Shown: in pieces, positions 1 to 6,532 of the stretch
How positions within the stretch are numbered: position 1 is the first letter of the stretch
Layout: each line of letters begins with the position of its first letter
Origin: an uncultured Caryophanales bacterium
GTDB taxonomy: Bacteria; Bacillota_I; Bacilli_A; RF39; UBA660
Direction of reading: 5' to 3'
Length of the DNA: 10,446 nt
NCBI GenBank assembly: GCA_946535455.1
Contig: CAMNDO010000012.1
Span: forward strand, 1-10,446
Notes under the pieces: model-generated
Seen by the model: the letters and a program-made list of their open reading frames with translations, nothing else
Database searches by the model: none
What the model was told of the DNA's origin: nothing
Made by a program: the position numbers and the translations under genes

Positions 1-631
1 CATCTCCTCGATAGAAAATCTTATAAACGGTCTTATGTAGTTTAGAATCTGTAAATGTAAATGCAAAAGTACGCTCTTGATCTAGCGTTTGTGTTCTAGA
101 AGTTTCGGTACATGTTAAAACTCCTGTTGTAATTTTCACATCAAATGGATTCTTAGAATCTTTATATAGTTCAATCATTTGTGTAATTTGTGGTAAAAAA
201 ACAACAAACCCAACCATAAGAAAGAAGAAAATCATCATAACAATCACTTTTGCTTTACTAGGGGGTTGATAGTTAATTTCCACTGTTTTTAAGTTCTCAT
301 TTACCATTCCATTAGGATCTGGTCCTTCTCCTGGCATAGATCCTGGTGCTGGTTCTACTGCAGCGGGTTGTGGTTCACTCACGACAGGTTGTGCTTCACT
401 GATAACCGGTTGCGGTTGCACAGGATTTGTTTCTACTGGTGGAGAAACAGGTTCCATAGATACAGGAGCCACTTCTATTGGTGTAGGAACTGCTTGTATC
501 ACAGGTTCATTTACCACTGGATTTACCATTTGTGGCGCTTCATTCATAGTAGGGGCCTCTGGTACAGTAGGAGTTACTGTATTTGGACTCATTAGAACTG
601 GTTCATTATTATTTTCTATATTATTATTCAC
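1..631 (-). CDS. Proline-rich single-pass membrane protein, unknown function (3' end cut by window edge)
   Basis: I do not recognise this gene. It reads from a GTG at 631-629 to the left edge without a stop, giving 210 codons. An in-frame TAG at 646-644 limits the start, and AGGAG at 645-641 lies 9 nt upstream of the GTG. Residues 1-10 are Asn-rich (NNNIENNNE). Residues 11-107 are Pro/Val/Glu-rich and without clear repeats (PQPVISEAQPVVSEPQP), so probably disordered. A hydrophobic helix follows at about 128-148 (VIVMMIFFFLMVGFVVFL). There is no signal peptide or lipobox before it, so the Pro-rich part is probably cytoplasmic and the C-terminal domain (from ~150) extracytoplasmic. That domain begins with a strand-like run containing one Cys (GVLTCTE) and is unfinished here. 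It follows rpe by 37 nt. In B. subtilis thiN occupies this position, but nothing here resembles thiamine pyrophosphokinase. The reading frame is secure; the function is unknown. Confidence 0.8.
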   Translation of the reverse strand, partial: MNNNIENNNEPVLMSPNTVTPTVPEAPTMNEAPQMVNPVVNEPVIQAVPTPIEVAPVSMEPVSPPVETNPVQPQPVISEAQPVVSEPQPAAVEPAPGSMPGEGPDPNGMVNENLKTVEINYQPPSKAKVIVMMIFFFLMVGFVVFLPQITQMIELYKDSKNPFDVKITTGVLTCTETSRTQTLDQERTFAFTFTDSKLHKTVYKIFYRGD

Positions 632-655
632 ACTAATCCACTCCTATTCTCATTC

Positions 656-664
656 ATTATAACA
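656..664 (-). promoter_or_regulatory. Candidate extended -10 promoter for the Pro-rich membrane protein
   Basis: On the minus strand the sequence TGTTATAAT (664-656) is a perfect extended -10 element, TGn plus TATAAT. It lies between the rpe stop codon and the GTG start at 631. At 17 bp spacing the -35 would be TAGTTT (684-679), inside the end of rpe, and is poor, as is common with extended -10 promoters. Transcription would start near 649, leaving a very short leader just before the AGGAG at 645-641. I see no terminator between the genes, so read-through from rpe is also expected. Confidence 0.45.
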
Positions 665-668
665 TAAC

Positions 669-1298
669 TTAATCTCTTAAACTAGATATTTTTTCTTGAA
701 AGTTATCACTCGATATAATATAACTTCCCGCCGTTAAAATATCCGCCTCTTGGCAAAACTGTTTTGTCTTTTGATTCACTCCACCATCTACATTAATCAA
801 GCAGTTTACATGATAAGAATCAATTAAAGTTCTTATTTCTTCTATCTTTTCTTTTGTACCATCTAAAAAGCTTTGTCCCCCTTCTCCTGGAACCACTCCC
901 ATAATAAGAATTTCATCCAAATAAGGAAGGTATGGTACCAAAGTAGAAACTTTTGTATCTGGATTTATGGCCAAACCACTCCCAATGGAATAGCTTTTAA
1001 TCATTTCCAAATTTTTCATAATATCTTCTTCTACTTCTACATGAAAAGTGATGAACTCTGTATTTAATTCTGCATACAAAGGAATATATTTGGAAGGTTC
1101 TTCTACCATCAAATGAACATCTAATCGTTTCGAAGTATATTGATAAATATGTTTCATCTCATGAAATGGCATTGTCTTGTTCTTCACAAACTTTCCATCC
1201 ATAATATCTACATGGATATAATCGACATCCGTATCATTTAATTTTTTTAAATCCAAAGGAACATTCTTACTACTTAAAAAAGATGCACTAACTTTCAT
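669..1298 (-). CDS. rpe: Ribulose-phosphate 3-epimerase
   Basis: Interconverts D-ribulose 5-phosphate and D-xylulose 5-phosphate in the cytoplasmic pentose phosphate pathway, using a metal-dependent TIM barrel. The 209-aa length is slightly below the family's usual 215-225. Expected landmarks appear in order: SASFLSS at the N-terminus, HVDIMDG (H29, D31), DVHLMV (H62), the phosphate-binding region VVPGEGGQSF (135-144), NVDGGVN with the second catalytic Asp (D171), and AGS (190-192). His and Asp metal ligands and both catalytic Asp residues are present. The loop after strand 6 departs from the common NPGFGGQ (VPGEGGQ here). The start is supported by AGGAGG (1312-1307) 8 nt upstream, inside rsgA. 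The gene overlaps the rsgA end by 11 nt, implying translational coupling. The rsgA-rpe order is typical of Firmicutes. Confidence 0.95.
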   Translation of the reverse strand: MKVSASFLSSKNVPLDLKKLNDTDVDYIHVDIMDGKFVKNKTMPFHEMKHIYQYTSKRLDVHLMVEEPSKYIPLYAELNTEFITFHVEVEEDIMKNLEMIKSYSIGSGLAINPDTKVSTLVPYLPYLDEILIMGVVPGEGGQSFLDGTKEKIEEIRTLIDSYHVNCLINVDGGVNQKTKQFCQEADILTAGSYIISSDNFQEKISSLRD

Positions 1299-2127
1299 AT
1301 TCTTTTCCTCCTATAAATTGTAAATAATGAAGATAACGACTCTTCATAATATGATTCTCTAAAACTTTGCTCTTTACGACGCAATCTGTCTCTTTCGTAT
1401 GACTACAATCAGGAAAAGGACATGGATATTTTGAAAATTCTAAAAATGCATTTCTGATTTGTTCTTTGGAATACTTTTCTAAACTCAGTGCAGAAAATCC
1501 TGGAGTATCCATTACTTTTCCTCCTAAGAATGGGAATAACTCTACGACTCTAGTCGTATGCTTTCCTCTTCCTAATGCATGAGAAATTTCTCCTGTTTCT
1601 AAGTTCCATTTAGGGTTCAATTTATTTAATAACGTACTTTTTCCTGCTCCTGTTTGTCCTGTAAAAACACTTGTTTTTTCTTTTAATATTTTTTCCAAAG
1701 AAATAACATCCGTATTCCAAACAACAGGATATCCTAAGTCTTTATAATACTTTAAAATTTCTTCATACTCTTTTAATTCTTCTTGTTTTACCAAATCACC
1801 TTTGGTAATACAAATAATTGGTTGAATATCATTCACTTCACAAAGAACTAAAAACTTATCTAACAAGTGAAGAGAAAAGTCAGGTTCTTTTAAACTGGTC
1901 ACTAGGATTGCTTGATCAATATTCGAAACCTTTGGTCTTTCTAATACATTTTTTCTAGGAAGGATTTTTTCAATTACTTTTTTTTCTGCATCGAAAAAAA
2001 CATAATCCCCCACTACGGGAGTAATATGTTCTTTTCGAAATATTCCACGACATTTACAAGGATAAATTGTATCCATTGCACTCACAAAATATAAATCACT
2101 ACTAATTTTTACAATTTGTCCTTCCAT
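1288..2127 (-). CDS. rsgA: Small-subunit ribosome-maturation GTPase RsgA
   Basis: Circularly permuted GTPase that binds the 30S subunit late in assembly and couples GTP hydrolysis to its maturation; also a target of (p)ppGpp in Gram-positives. The 279 residues fit the family (~290). The order is an N-terminal OB-fold (~1-65), then the permuted G domain with G4 TKGD (108-111), the Walker A P-loop GQTGAGKST (157-165), the conserved GRGKHTTR segment (186-193, G2/switch I) and G3 DTPG (207-210). A C-terminal zinc knuckle follows with C236, C241, H243 and C249 (CPFPDCSH...C). All catalytic and metal ligands are intact. The ribosome-binding site AAGGAG overlaps the TAA stop of the upstream kinase gene, and the rpe start lies inside the 3' end of this gene, so it sits mid-operon. 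PrkC phosphorylates its RsgA homologue in B. subtilis, which may explain the conserved neighbourhood. Confidence 0.96.
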   Translation of the reverse strand: MEGQIVKISSDLYFVSAMDTIYPCKCRGIFRKEHITPVVGDYVFFDAEKKVIEKILPRKNVLERPKVSNIDQAILVTSLKEPDFSLHLLDKFLVLCEVNDIQPIICITKGDLVKQEELKEYEEILKYYKDLGYPVVWNTDVISLEKILKEKTSVFTGQTGAGKSTLLNKLNPKWNLETGEISHALGRGKHTTRVVELFPFLGGKVMDTPGFSALSLEKYSKEQIRNAFLEFSKYPCPFPDCSHTKETDCVVKSKVLENHIMKSRYLHYLQFIGGKEYES

Positions 2128-2135
2128 AAGTCTCC

Positions 2136-4013
2136 TTATCCATTATTTGTCTCAGTATTATTTCCAGATCCTGGATTCGTTCCTGTTCCAGTATTGTTTC
2201 CAGTACCCGAATTATTTCCAGATTCAGGAGTGGTATTTGTACCACCATTTGCATTTGCTTCTGGATCATTTTCCGCAGGAGCTCCTGCGACTGGTTTTGT
2301 ACCAATTGTAACAATCAATGTTGTTCCTTTTACAATTTGCGTACCTGCTCTTCTATTTTGACTAATAATTTTTCCAATTTTATTAGTATCCGCAACAGGT
2401 TGCTCCTTCTTTTCTAAGATCAGTTCATACTTTTTACAGAAAGCTTCTACATCCGATAAACTCCATCCTTCTCCTGCAATATCAGGGAAAGTATCCACAA
2501 CATTTGGTGTATATAATGTAATCGAATCTCCTTTTTTCACTTTACTTCCTGCTCCTAGTGATTGAGAAATAATTTCATCATCATCATATTCTTTTTGATT
2601 GTCTTCTACTTCTTTCTTTTCAATCGTTACTTTTAATCCATATTTTTCTTCTAGACGAGCTTTAATCTCATTGGCATTTTGTCCTGTGTAATCTTCAATA
2701 TCAAATGTATCTTCTCCAGAAGATTTATAAATCGTAATTTTACTTCCTTTTTTAATACTTCTTCCTGCAGAAGGTTCTGTTTTTACGACTCTATTTTTAT
2801 CGATTTCAGAAGAAGCAACACTTTCAATTTCTGTTACCACTTCAAATCCAGCTTCTTGTAATTTCTTCTCACAAGCACTGACTTTTAAGTTCTCACAATT
2901 AGGAACGGTAACTGCTTTTTCATTTCTTAATTTTGGAAGAATAAAGACAAGTGCTAATAAGATTAAAACAATAATGACAAAGATAATTGCTAAAATGATA
3001 ATTAATTTTTTATTTTTACGAATCTCTTCTTCTTCTAATCTTTCTTTCATTTCTTCGGTAGATTCTTCTCCAATTAATTCTAATTTTTCATCTTCCTCAT
3101 TTTCTAAATCATCTAATTCTTTTCTTTTTCTTCTTCCTTCATTTTCATTTTCTGGATATTTATATTGATAGGGTTCTTCATCCATTCTCTCTTCATCTAG
3201 TGCTGTTAATAAATCTTCATGCATAGTTCTTGCACTATCATATCGATTCTTTGGATTCTTCGCAGTTGCTTTTTTAATAATATTTTCAATACTTTGTGGA
3301 ATAGAAGGATTCTCTTCTCTTAAACTAGGAAGAGTTTCTCTCATATGTTTCAAAGCAATCTCTACTGCATTATCTCCTCGAAATGGTAAAGATCCAGACA
3401 ATAACTCATAGAAAATAATACCCATAGAATAAATATCACTCTTAATGGTACTACCTTTTCCAGAAGCTTGTTCTGGAGGTAAATAATGTACACTTCCCAT
3501 GACAGAATTGGTTTGTGTTAATTGCGTTGAGTTTAATGCCATCGCAATACCAAAATCTGTAATTTTAATTTGTCCATCATCTTTGATCATAATATTTTGA
3601 GGTTTTAAATCTCTATGAATAATATAAGAATCATGAGCGTGAGCCATACCATCGGTTAATTGACTCATAATATCAATGGCTTCACTTAACGTCAAAGTTC
3701 CTCTCTTCTTTAGAAGTTGCTTTAATGTTTTTCCATCGACATATTCCATGACAATATAATAAGTTCCATCGTCTTCTCCGACATCATACATTTCTACAAT
3801 GTTTGGATGTGCTAAAGAGGAAGCAGAAAGGGCTTCTCTTTGAAAACGTCTTACAAATTTTTCATCATTGGCTAAATCACCACGTAGTACTTTAATCGCA
3901 ACATTTCTGTCTAGAATCGTATCGTATCCTAGATAAACATTAGCCATTCCACCTTCACCAATTGATCGTATGACTTCATAACGATCATTTATTTTTTGCC
4001 CCTTTGTGATCAC
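2136..4013 (-). CDS. prkC: Membrane PASTA-domain Ser/Thr protein kinase (PrkC/Stk1/PknB family)
   Basis: Transmembrane eukaryotic-type kinase that senses muropeptides or lipid II outside and phosphorylates cell-wall, division and translation proteins inside. The 625-aa protein starts at GTG 4013. Kinase domain ~11-272: Gly-rich loop GEGGMANV (19-26), Lys K41 in VAIKV, HRDLKPQN (D135), DFG (153-155), a Thr-rich activation segment (T163, T166, T168) and PPEQ (179-182), so it should be active. A charged juxtamembrane stretch (277-335) leads to one membrane helix (~337-359). Three PASTA repeats follow (~366-431, 433-503, 505-572), each with a VxxGxxxxxY/V-like ending, e.g. VKKGDSITLYT. The tail (573-625) is Gly/Asn/Thr-rich with four hexapeptide repeats. 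The GTG overlaps the phosphatase TGA (GTGA), so antagonists are translated together. AAGGTG 9 nt upstream is a moderate ribosome-binding site. Confidence 0.96.
   Translation of the reverse strand: MITKGQKINDRYEVIRSIGEGGMANVYLGYDTILDRNVAIKVLRGDLANDEKFVRRFQREALSASSLAHPNIVEMYDVGEDDGTYYIVMEYVDGKTLKQLLKKRGTLTLSEAIDIMSQLTDGMAHAHDSYIIHRDLKPQNIMIKDDGQIKITDFGIAMALNSTQLTQTNSVMGSVHYLPPEQASGKGSTIKSDIYSMGIIFYELLSGSLPFRGDNAVEIALKHMRETLPSLREENPSIPQSIENIIKKATAKNPKNRYDSARTMHEDLLTALDEERMDEEPYQYKYPENENEGRRKRKELDDLENEEDEKLELIGEESTEEMKERLEEEEIRKNKKLIIILAIIFVIIVLILLALVFILPKLRNEKAVTVPNCENLKVSACEKKLQEAGFEVVTEIESVASSEIDKNRVVKTEPSAGRSIKKGSKITIYKSSGEDTFDIEDYTGQNANEIKARLEEKYGLKVTIEKKEVEDNQKEYDDDEIISQSLGAGSKVKKGDSITLYTPNVVDTFPDIAGEGWSLSDVEAFCKKYELILEKKEQPVADTNKIGKIISQNRRAGTQIVKGTTLIVTIGTKPVAGAPAENDPEANANGGTNTTPESGNNSGTGNNTGTGTNPGSGNNTETNNG
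2151..2222 (-). repeat. Degenerate 18-bp tandem repeat encoding Gly/Asn hexapeptides in the PrkC tail
   Basis: Residues 598-621 of the kinase read as four consecutive hexapeptides: SGNNSG, TGNNTG, TGTNPG, SGNNTE. At the DNA level a 12-base word (plus strand GTATTATTTCCA and close variants) recurs at 2155, 2191 and 2209, i.e. spaced by multiples of 18. The tail follows the last PASTA domain, so it would lie outside the membrane and be flexible. Confidence 0.7.
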
Positions 4014-4756
4014 TTATCTTCACCTTCTTCTGTAAGTACTAAATAAGCAACCGAAATATTATCTGTTCCACCCCTGTTATTTGCTTTATTGATTAGTTTA
4101 ATCACTTTTTCTTCCATCGTACCTTCTCCCAAAAGTACTTTTTCAATTTGTTCTCTATCTACCATTCCTGTTAATCCATCGGAAGAAAGTAATATTTCTG
4201 AAATATCAATATCACAGTCGAATATATCGACATCTACTTCTAAAGAAGCCCCTAATGCTTTCATTAAAACATTCTTTTTTGGATGAACACTAGCTTCTTC
4301 TTTGGTTAATTCCCCTGCACTGACTAGTAAGTTTACTAGTGTATGGTCATAGGTTACTTTATGTAGTTTTTCATCTTTCATCACAAATCCAGAAGAATCC
4401 CCTACATTTCCAAATAATAAATATTCTTTTGTTAAAACTGCCATCACTAAAGTCGTACCCATTCCTTTGCTTTCGGGATGACTTTTTTCATATTGAAAGA
4501 TCAAAGTATTGACTTCATCTACCGTATCGCGAACCCAGTTCACCGCATCTACTTTACTCATATTACGGAAACTTTCTTTAAAGTGTTTTCCTAAATGAGA
4601 AATGGCAATCGAAGAGGCAATCTCTCCTGCAGAGTGTCCTCCCATTCCATCGGCAATCGCCATTAAGTAACTACCTTCATCGTTTTTTACAATAATGACA
4701 CTGTCTTCATTATGATCTCTAATTTTTCCGGCATCCGTTAAATAAAACGATTTCAT
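4010..4756 (-). CDS. stp: PP2C-family Ser/Thr protein phosphatase (Stp/PrpC)
   Basis: Cytoplasmic Mn/Mg-dependent phosphatase that reverses phosphorylation by the adjacent PASTA kinase. I place the start at ATG 4756 (248 aa), because AAGGAGG (4767-4761) lies just before it; the in-frame ATG at 4789 precedes this site and lies within rlmN. Numbered from 4756, PP2C motifs are in order: HNED with E17 and D18, ADGMGG (D36), GMGTT (98-102), FGNVGDS (115-121), the SAGEL region (146-150), SSDGLT (D193) and GGTDNIS (D232). The metal-ligand Asp residues are present. The usual Arg of GDSR is Ser (GDSSGF). Its ATG overlaps the rlmN TGA (ATGA), and its TGA overlaps the kinase GTG, so rlmN, stp and prkC are translationally coupled. 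The rlmN-stp-prkC order is classical for Firmicutes. Confidence 0.96.
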   Translation of the reverse strand: MKSFYLTDAGKIRDHNEDSVIIVKNDEGSYLMAIADGMGGHSAGEIASSIAISHLGKHFKESFRNMSKVDAVNWVRDTVDEVNTLIFQYEKSHPESKGMGTTLVMAVLTKEYLLFGNVGDSSGFVMKDEKLHKVTYDHTLVNLLVSAGELTKEEASVHPKKNVLMKALGASLEVDVDIFDCDIDISEILLSSDGLTGMVDREQIEKVLLGEGTMEEKVIKLINKANNRGGTDNISVAYLVLTEEGEDK

Positions 4757-5775
4757 ACGTCCTCCTTCTTGCTTCTTAGTTGTCCACACGCAGCACTGAT
4801 GTTACCCCCAAATTCTCTACGAATCGTAACACCAATATGATTCTTTTTCAGTATATCATAAAAACGCATGATTTGAATAGTACTTGTTCGCATAAATGAT
4901 ATATTTTCTGTTTCATTATAAGGAATTAAATTTACATAACAATTGATTCCTTTTAAAATTCTACAAAGTTCTTCTGCACATTCTTTAGAGTCGTTCACAT
5001 CTTTTAACATAATATATTCAAAAGTCACTCTTCGATTGGTCTTTTTTAAATATATTTTGACCGCATCCATGACTTCTTCTAAAGGATATGCTTTATTAAT
5101 TGGCATAAAACTACTTCTTAATGCATCGTTTGGCGCATGTAAGCTAATCGCAAGATTAATTTGTAATGGAAAATCAGCAAACTCTAAAATCTTAGGAACA
5201 ATTCCACAAGTACTCACCGTAATATGTCTTGCCCCTATCGCTAATCCATTGGGATGATTGATAATTTTGAAAAAGGTTAATAAGTTCTCATAATTATCAA
5301 ATGGTTCTCCAATTCCCATCACCACAACATGACTAATTCTTTTTCCAAACTCTTTCTCAATCATCAATATTTGTAGAACCATTTCATGCACTTCTAAGTT
5401 TCTTACTTTTTTTCTTCTTCCCGATTCACAAAAAGCACATCCCATATTACATCCTACTTGAGAAGAAATACAAACACTATTTCCATAATCATGTTTCATT
5501 AAAACTGCTTCTACATGTTCTTGATCCGATAATGCAAATAAGTATTTCAAAACATCTTCATCTTCTTGTACATCCACTATTTTTAATGGTTCTAAACTAC
5601 AATCTCTTTTTAAAATTTCTAATGTTTCCTTTTTAATATCCGTGATTTCCTCAAAAGAAGTAATTCTCTTCTCATACAACCATGAAAATAACTGCTTCGC
5701 ATGAAACTTCTTCGATCCAATGGATAAAAAATACTCTTCTAATTGTTCCAAAGAAAACCCATATAAGTTTTTCAT
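4753..5775 (-). CDS. rlmN: Dual-specificity 23S rRNA A2503 / tRNA A37 C2-methyltransferase RlmN (radical SAM)
   Basis: Methylates C2 of A2503 in the peptidyl-transferase centre and of A37 in some tRNAs, by a ping-pong radical SAM mechanism through a methylated cysteine. The length, 340 aa, is normal. The N-terminal domain (~1-85) is followed by the radical SAM barrel with the cluster motif CNMGCAFC (C109, C113, C116). C102, seven residues before the first cluster Cys, matches the resolving Cys (E. coli C118). C330 in SAACGQL matches the methyl-carrying Cys (E. coli C355). GEPFDN (156-161) is the SAM-binding GEP motif. All catalytic residues are present. It is the first gene after a terminator and a candidate promoter, with only a weak Shine-Dalgarno (GGATG region, ~8 nt upstream of the ATG). 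Its TGA overlaps the stp ATG. Cfr is an alternative in the superfamily, but this context and sequence are those of RlmN. Confidence 0.97.
   Translation of the reverse strand: MKNLYGFSLEQLEEYFLSIGSKKFHAKQLFSWLYEKRITSFEEITDIKKETLEILKRDCSLEPLKIVDVQEDEDVLKYLFALSDQEHVEAVLMKHDYGNSVCISSQVGCNMGCAFCESGRRKKVRNLEVHEMVLQILMIEKEFGKRISHVVVMGIGEPFDNYENLLTFFKIINHPNGLAIGARHITVSTCGIVPKILEFADFPLQINLAISLHAPNDALRSSFMPINKAYPLEEVMDAVKIYLKKTNRRVTFEYIMLKDVNDSKECAEELCRILKGINCYVNLIPYNETENISFMRTSTIQIMRFYDILKKNHIGVTIRREFGGNISAACGQLRSKKEDV
4761..4767 (-). promoter_or_regulatory. Ribosome-binding site deciding the stp start
   Basis: Minus-strand AAGGAGG with 4 nt (ACGT) before ATG 4756-4754. The site lies inside the last codons of rlmN and downstream of the alternative ATG at 4789. 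It therefore supports the 248-aa product over the 259-aa one. The first residue of the shorter form also begins the conserved family N-terminus (MKSFYLTDAGKIRDHNED). Confidence 0.85.
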
Positions 5776-5799
5776 TTTTTCACATCCAAACCTATTCTC

Positions 5800-5828
5800 A
5801 TTATACTACAAAATACAAAAAGAAAAAA
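5800..5828 (-). promoter_or_regulatory. Candidate promoter of the rlmN-stp-prkC-rsgA-rpe operon
   Basis: A consensus -10 TATAAT lies at 5805-5800 on the minus strand, 24 nt before the rlmN ATG. At 17 bp spacing the -35 is the T-rich TTTTTT (5828-5823), a poor match that coincides with the U-tract of the upstream terminator. Transcription would begin near 5793. The evidence is the consensus -10 and the position between a terminator and a gene start. The weak -35 limits confidence. Confidence 0.55.
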
Positions 5829-5844
5829 GAGCTTATGCTCTTCT
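5817..5844 (-). terminator. Rho-independent terminator after the 229-aa membrane protein gene
   Basis: On the minus strand AAGAGC (5842-5837), loop ATAA, and GCTCTT (5832-5827) form a perfect 6-bp stem. It extends by a G-U and an A-T pair into the stop codon. A T-rich run (TTTTCTTTTT, 5826-5817) follows. It begins immediately at the TAG stop (5845-5843) of the upstream gene. The opposite strand has no T-run after the stem, so it acts in one direction only. The stem is short, so some read-through into rlmN is likely. Confidence 0.75.
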
Positions 5845-6532
5845 AAAATGGTTTCCCAACGGAATCAATTTCTCCCATATTTTGATAGGATAAATGAATC
5901 TTTAAACTCGTATCACAAGAATCTACTGCTGCACAATAAGAGTCTAAATAATAAACAATAGAAGATAGTTTTTCTTTCTCATCCATACGAACCGAAATAC
6001 GATTCGGAACTTCCTCAATATCAGTCTCTTTCTGATACAATAATTCGTTAATGGTATTGGTAGAGATTACAAACTGATACATTACACTACCACTTTCATA
6101 TGTGGTAGTAGATTCTGGCATCGAGTGCGAAATCAAAGAAATAATATTTTCTTCTTTCATAAATTCTGAATACCAATAAGGGTTTTCACTTTTTTCCCAA
6201 GAACTTTGTTTTTGATAAAATTCCCCATCTTCTTCAAAATACTCTACACCATTCTTTTGAAATAAAGAACGATTTTCAAATTTTTTTCCTTGATAAACTT
6301 CTTCCTTTTGATTTTCTTGAATCGTATAAATAAATTGATATTTTTTCGTTAAGTAATTCGCAATTGGAAAAGTTTCTTTCTCCTCTTCTATTGGCATAGA
6401 AGGATTCTTAGGAGAAGTACGAATCATAAGAATAAGAACAAAAAAGAAGATAAAATAAAATCCAAAGAAAAGAACCGCTTTTCCCCTAGGAGTTTTTCGA
6501 AGTTCTTTTATGATTTCTAATACTTTTTTCAT
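5843..6532 (-). CDS. Single-pass membrane protein with extracytoplasmic domain, unknown function
   Basis: I do not recognise this 229-aa protein. A basic N-terminus (MKKVLEIIKELRKTPRGK) precedes one strong hydrophobic helix (~19-37), then a Pro-containing linker and a ~170-residue domain. By the positive-inside rule the domain lies outside. It is rich in Tyr, Glu and aromatic residues and in strand-like alternation (YQFIYTIQENQ, EYFEEDGEFYQ). Its only two cysteines, C200 and C206, are close enough for a disulfide. The ending YQNMGEIDSVGKP resembles the last strand of LolA/LppX-type half-barrels (Y.n.G.i..i..P), which is inference only. The ATG overlaps the fmt TAA (TAATG) with AGAGG 8 nt upstream, so it is coupled to fmt. 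A terminator follows directly. In B. subtilis rsmB lies here; this is not a methyltransferase. Confidence 0.88.
   Translation of the reverse strand: MKKVLEIIKELRKTPRGKAVLFFGFYFIFFFVLILMIRTSPKNPSMPIEEEKETFPIANYLTKKYQFIYTIQENQKEEVYQGKKFENRSLFQKNGVEYFEEDGEFYQKQSSWEKSENPYWYSEFMKEENIISLISHSMPESTTTYESGSVMYQFVISTNTINELLYQKETDIEEVPNRISVRMDEKEKLSSIVYYLDSYCAAVDSCDTSLKIHLSYQNMGEIDSVGKPF

Noticed and set aside
368..595. Plus-strand open frame of 75 codons
   Set aside because: It lies opposite the Pro-rich membrane protein, has a His/Arg/Trp/Tyr-rich nonsense composition, lacks a ribosome-binding site, and is explained by the low-complexity codons on the other strand.
2102..2361. Overlapping open frames on both strands opposite or within the PASTA kinase tail
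   Set aside because: They arise from the repetitive Gly/Asn/Thr coding of the kinase tail; the kinase frame has clear domains and a proper stop followed by rsgA's ribosome-binding site.
4757..4789. Longer stp start at ATG 4789
   Set aside because: The extra 11 residues (MWTTKKQEGGR) are encoded by the rlmN end plus the stp ribosome-binding site itself, and the family N-terminus begins at ATG 4756.
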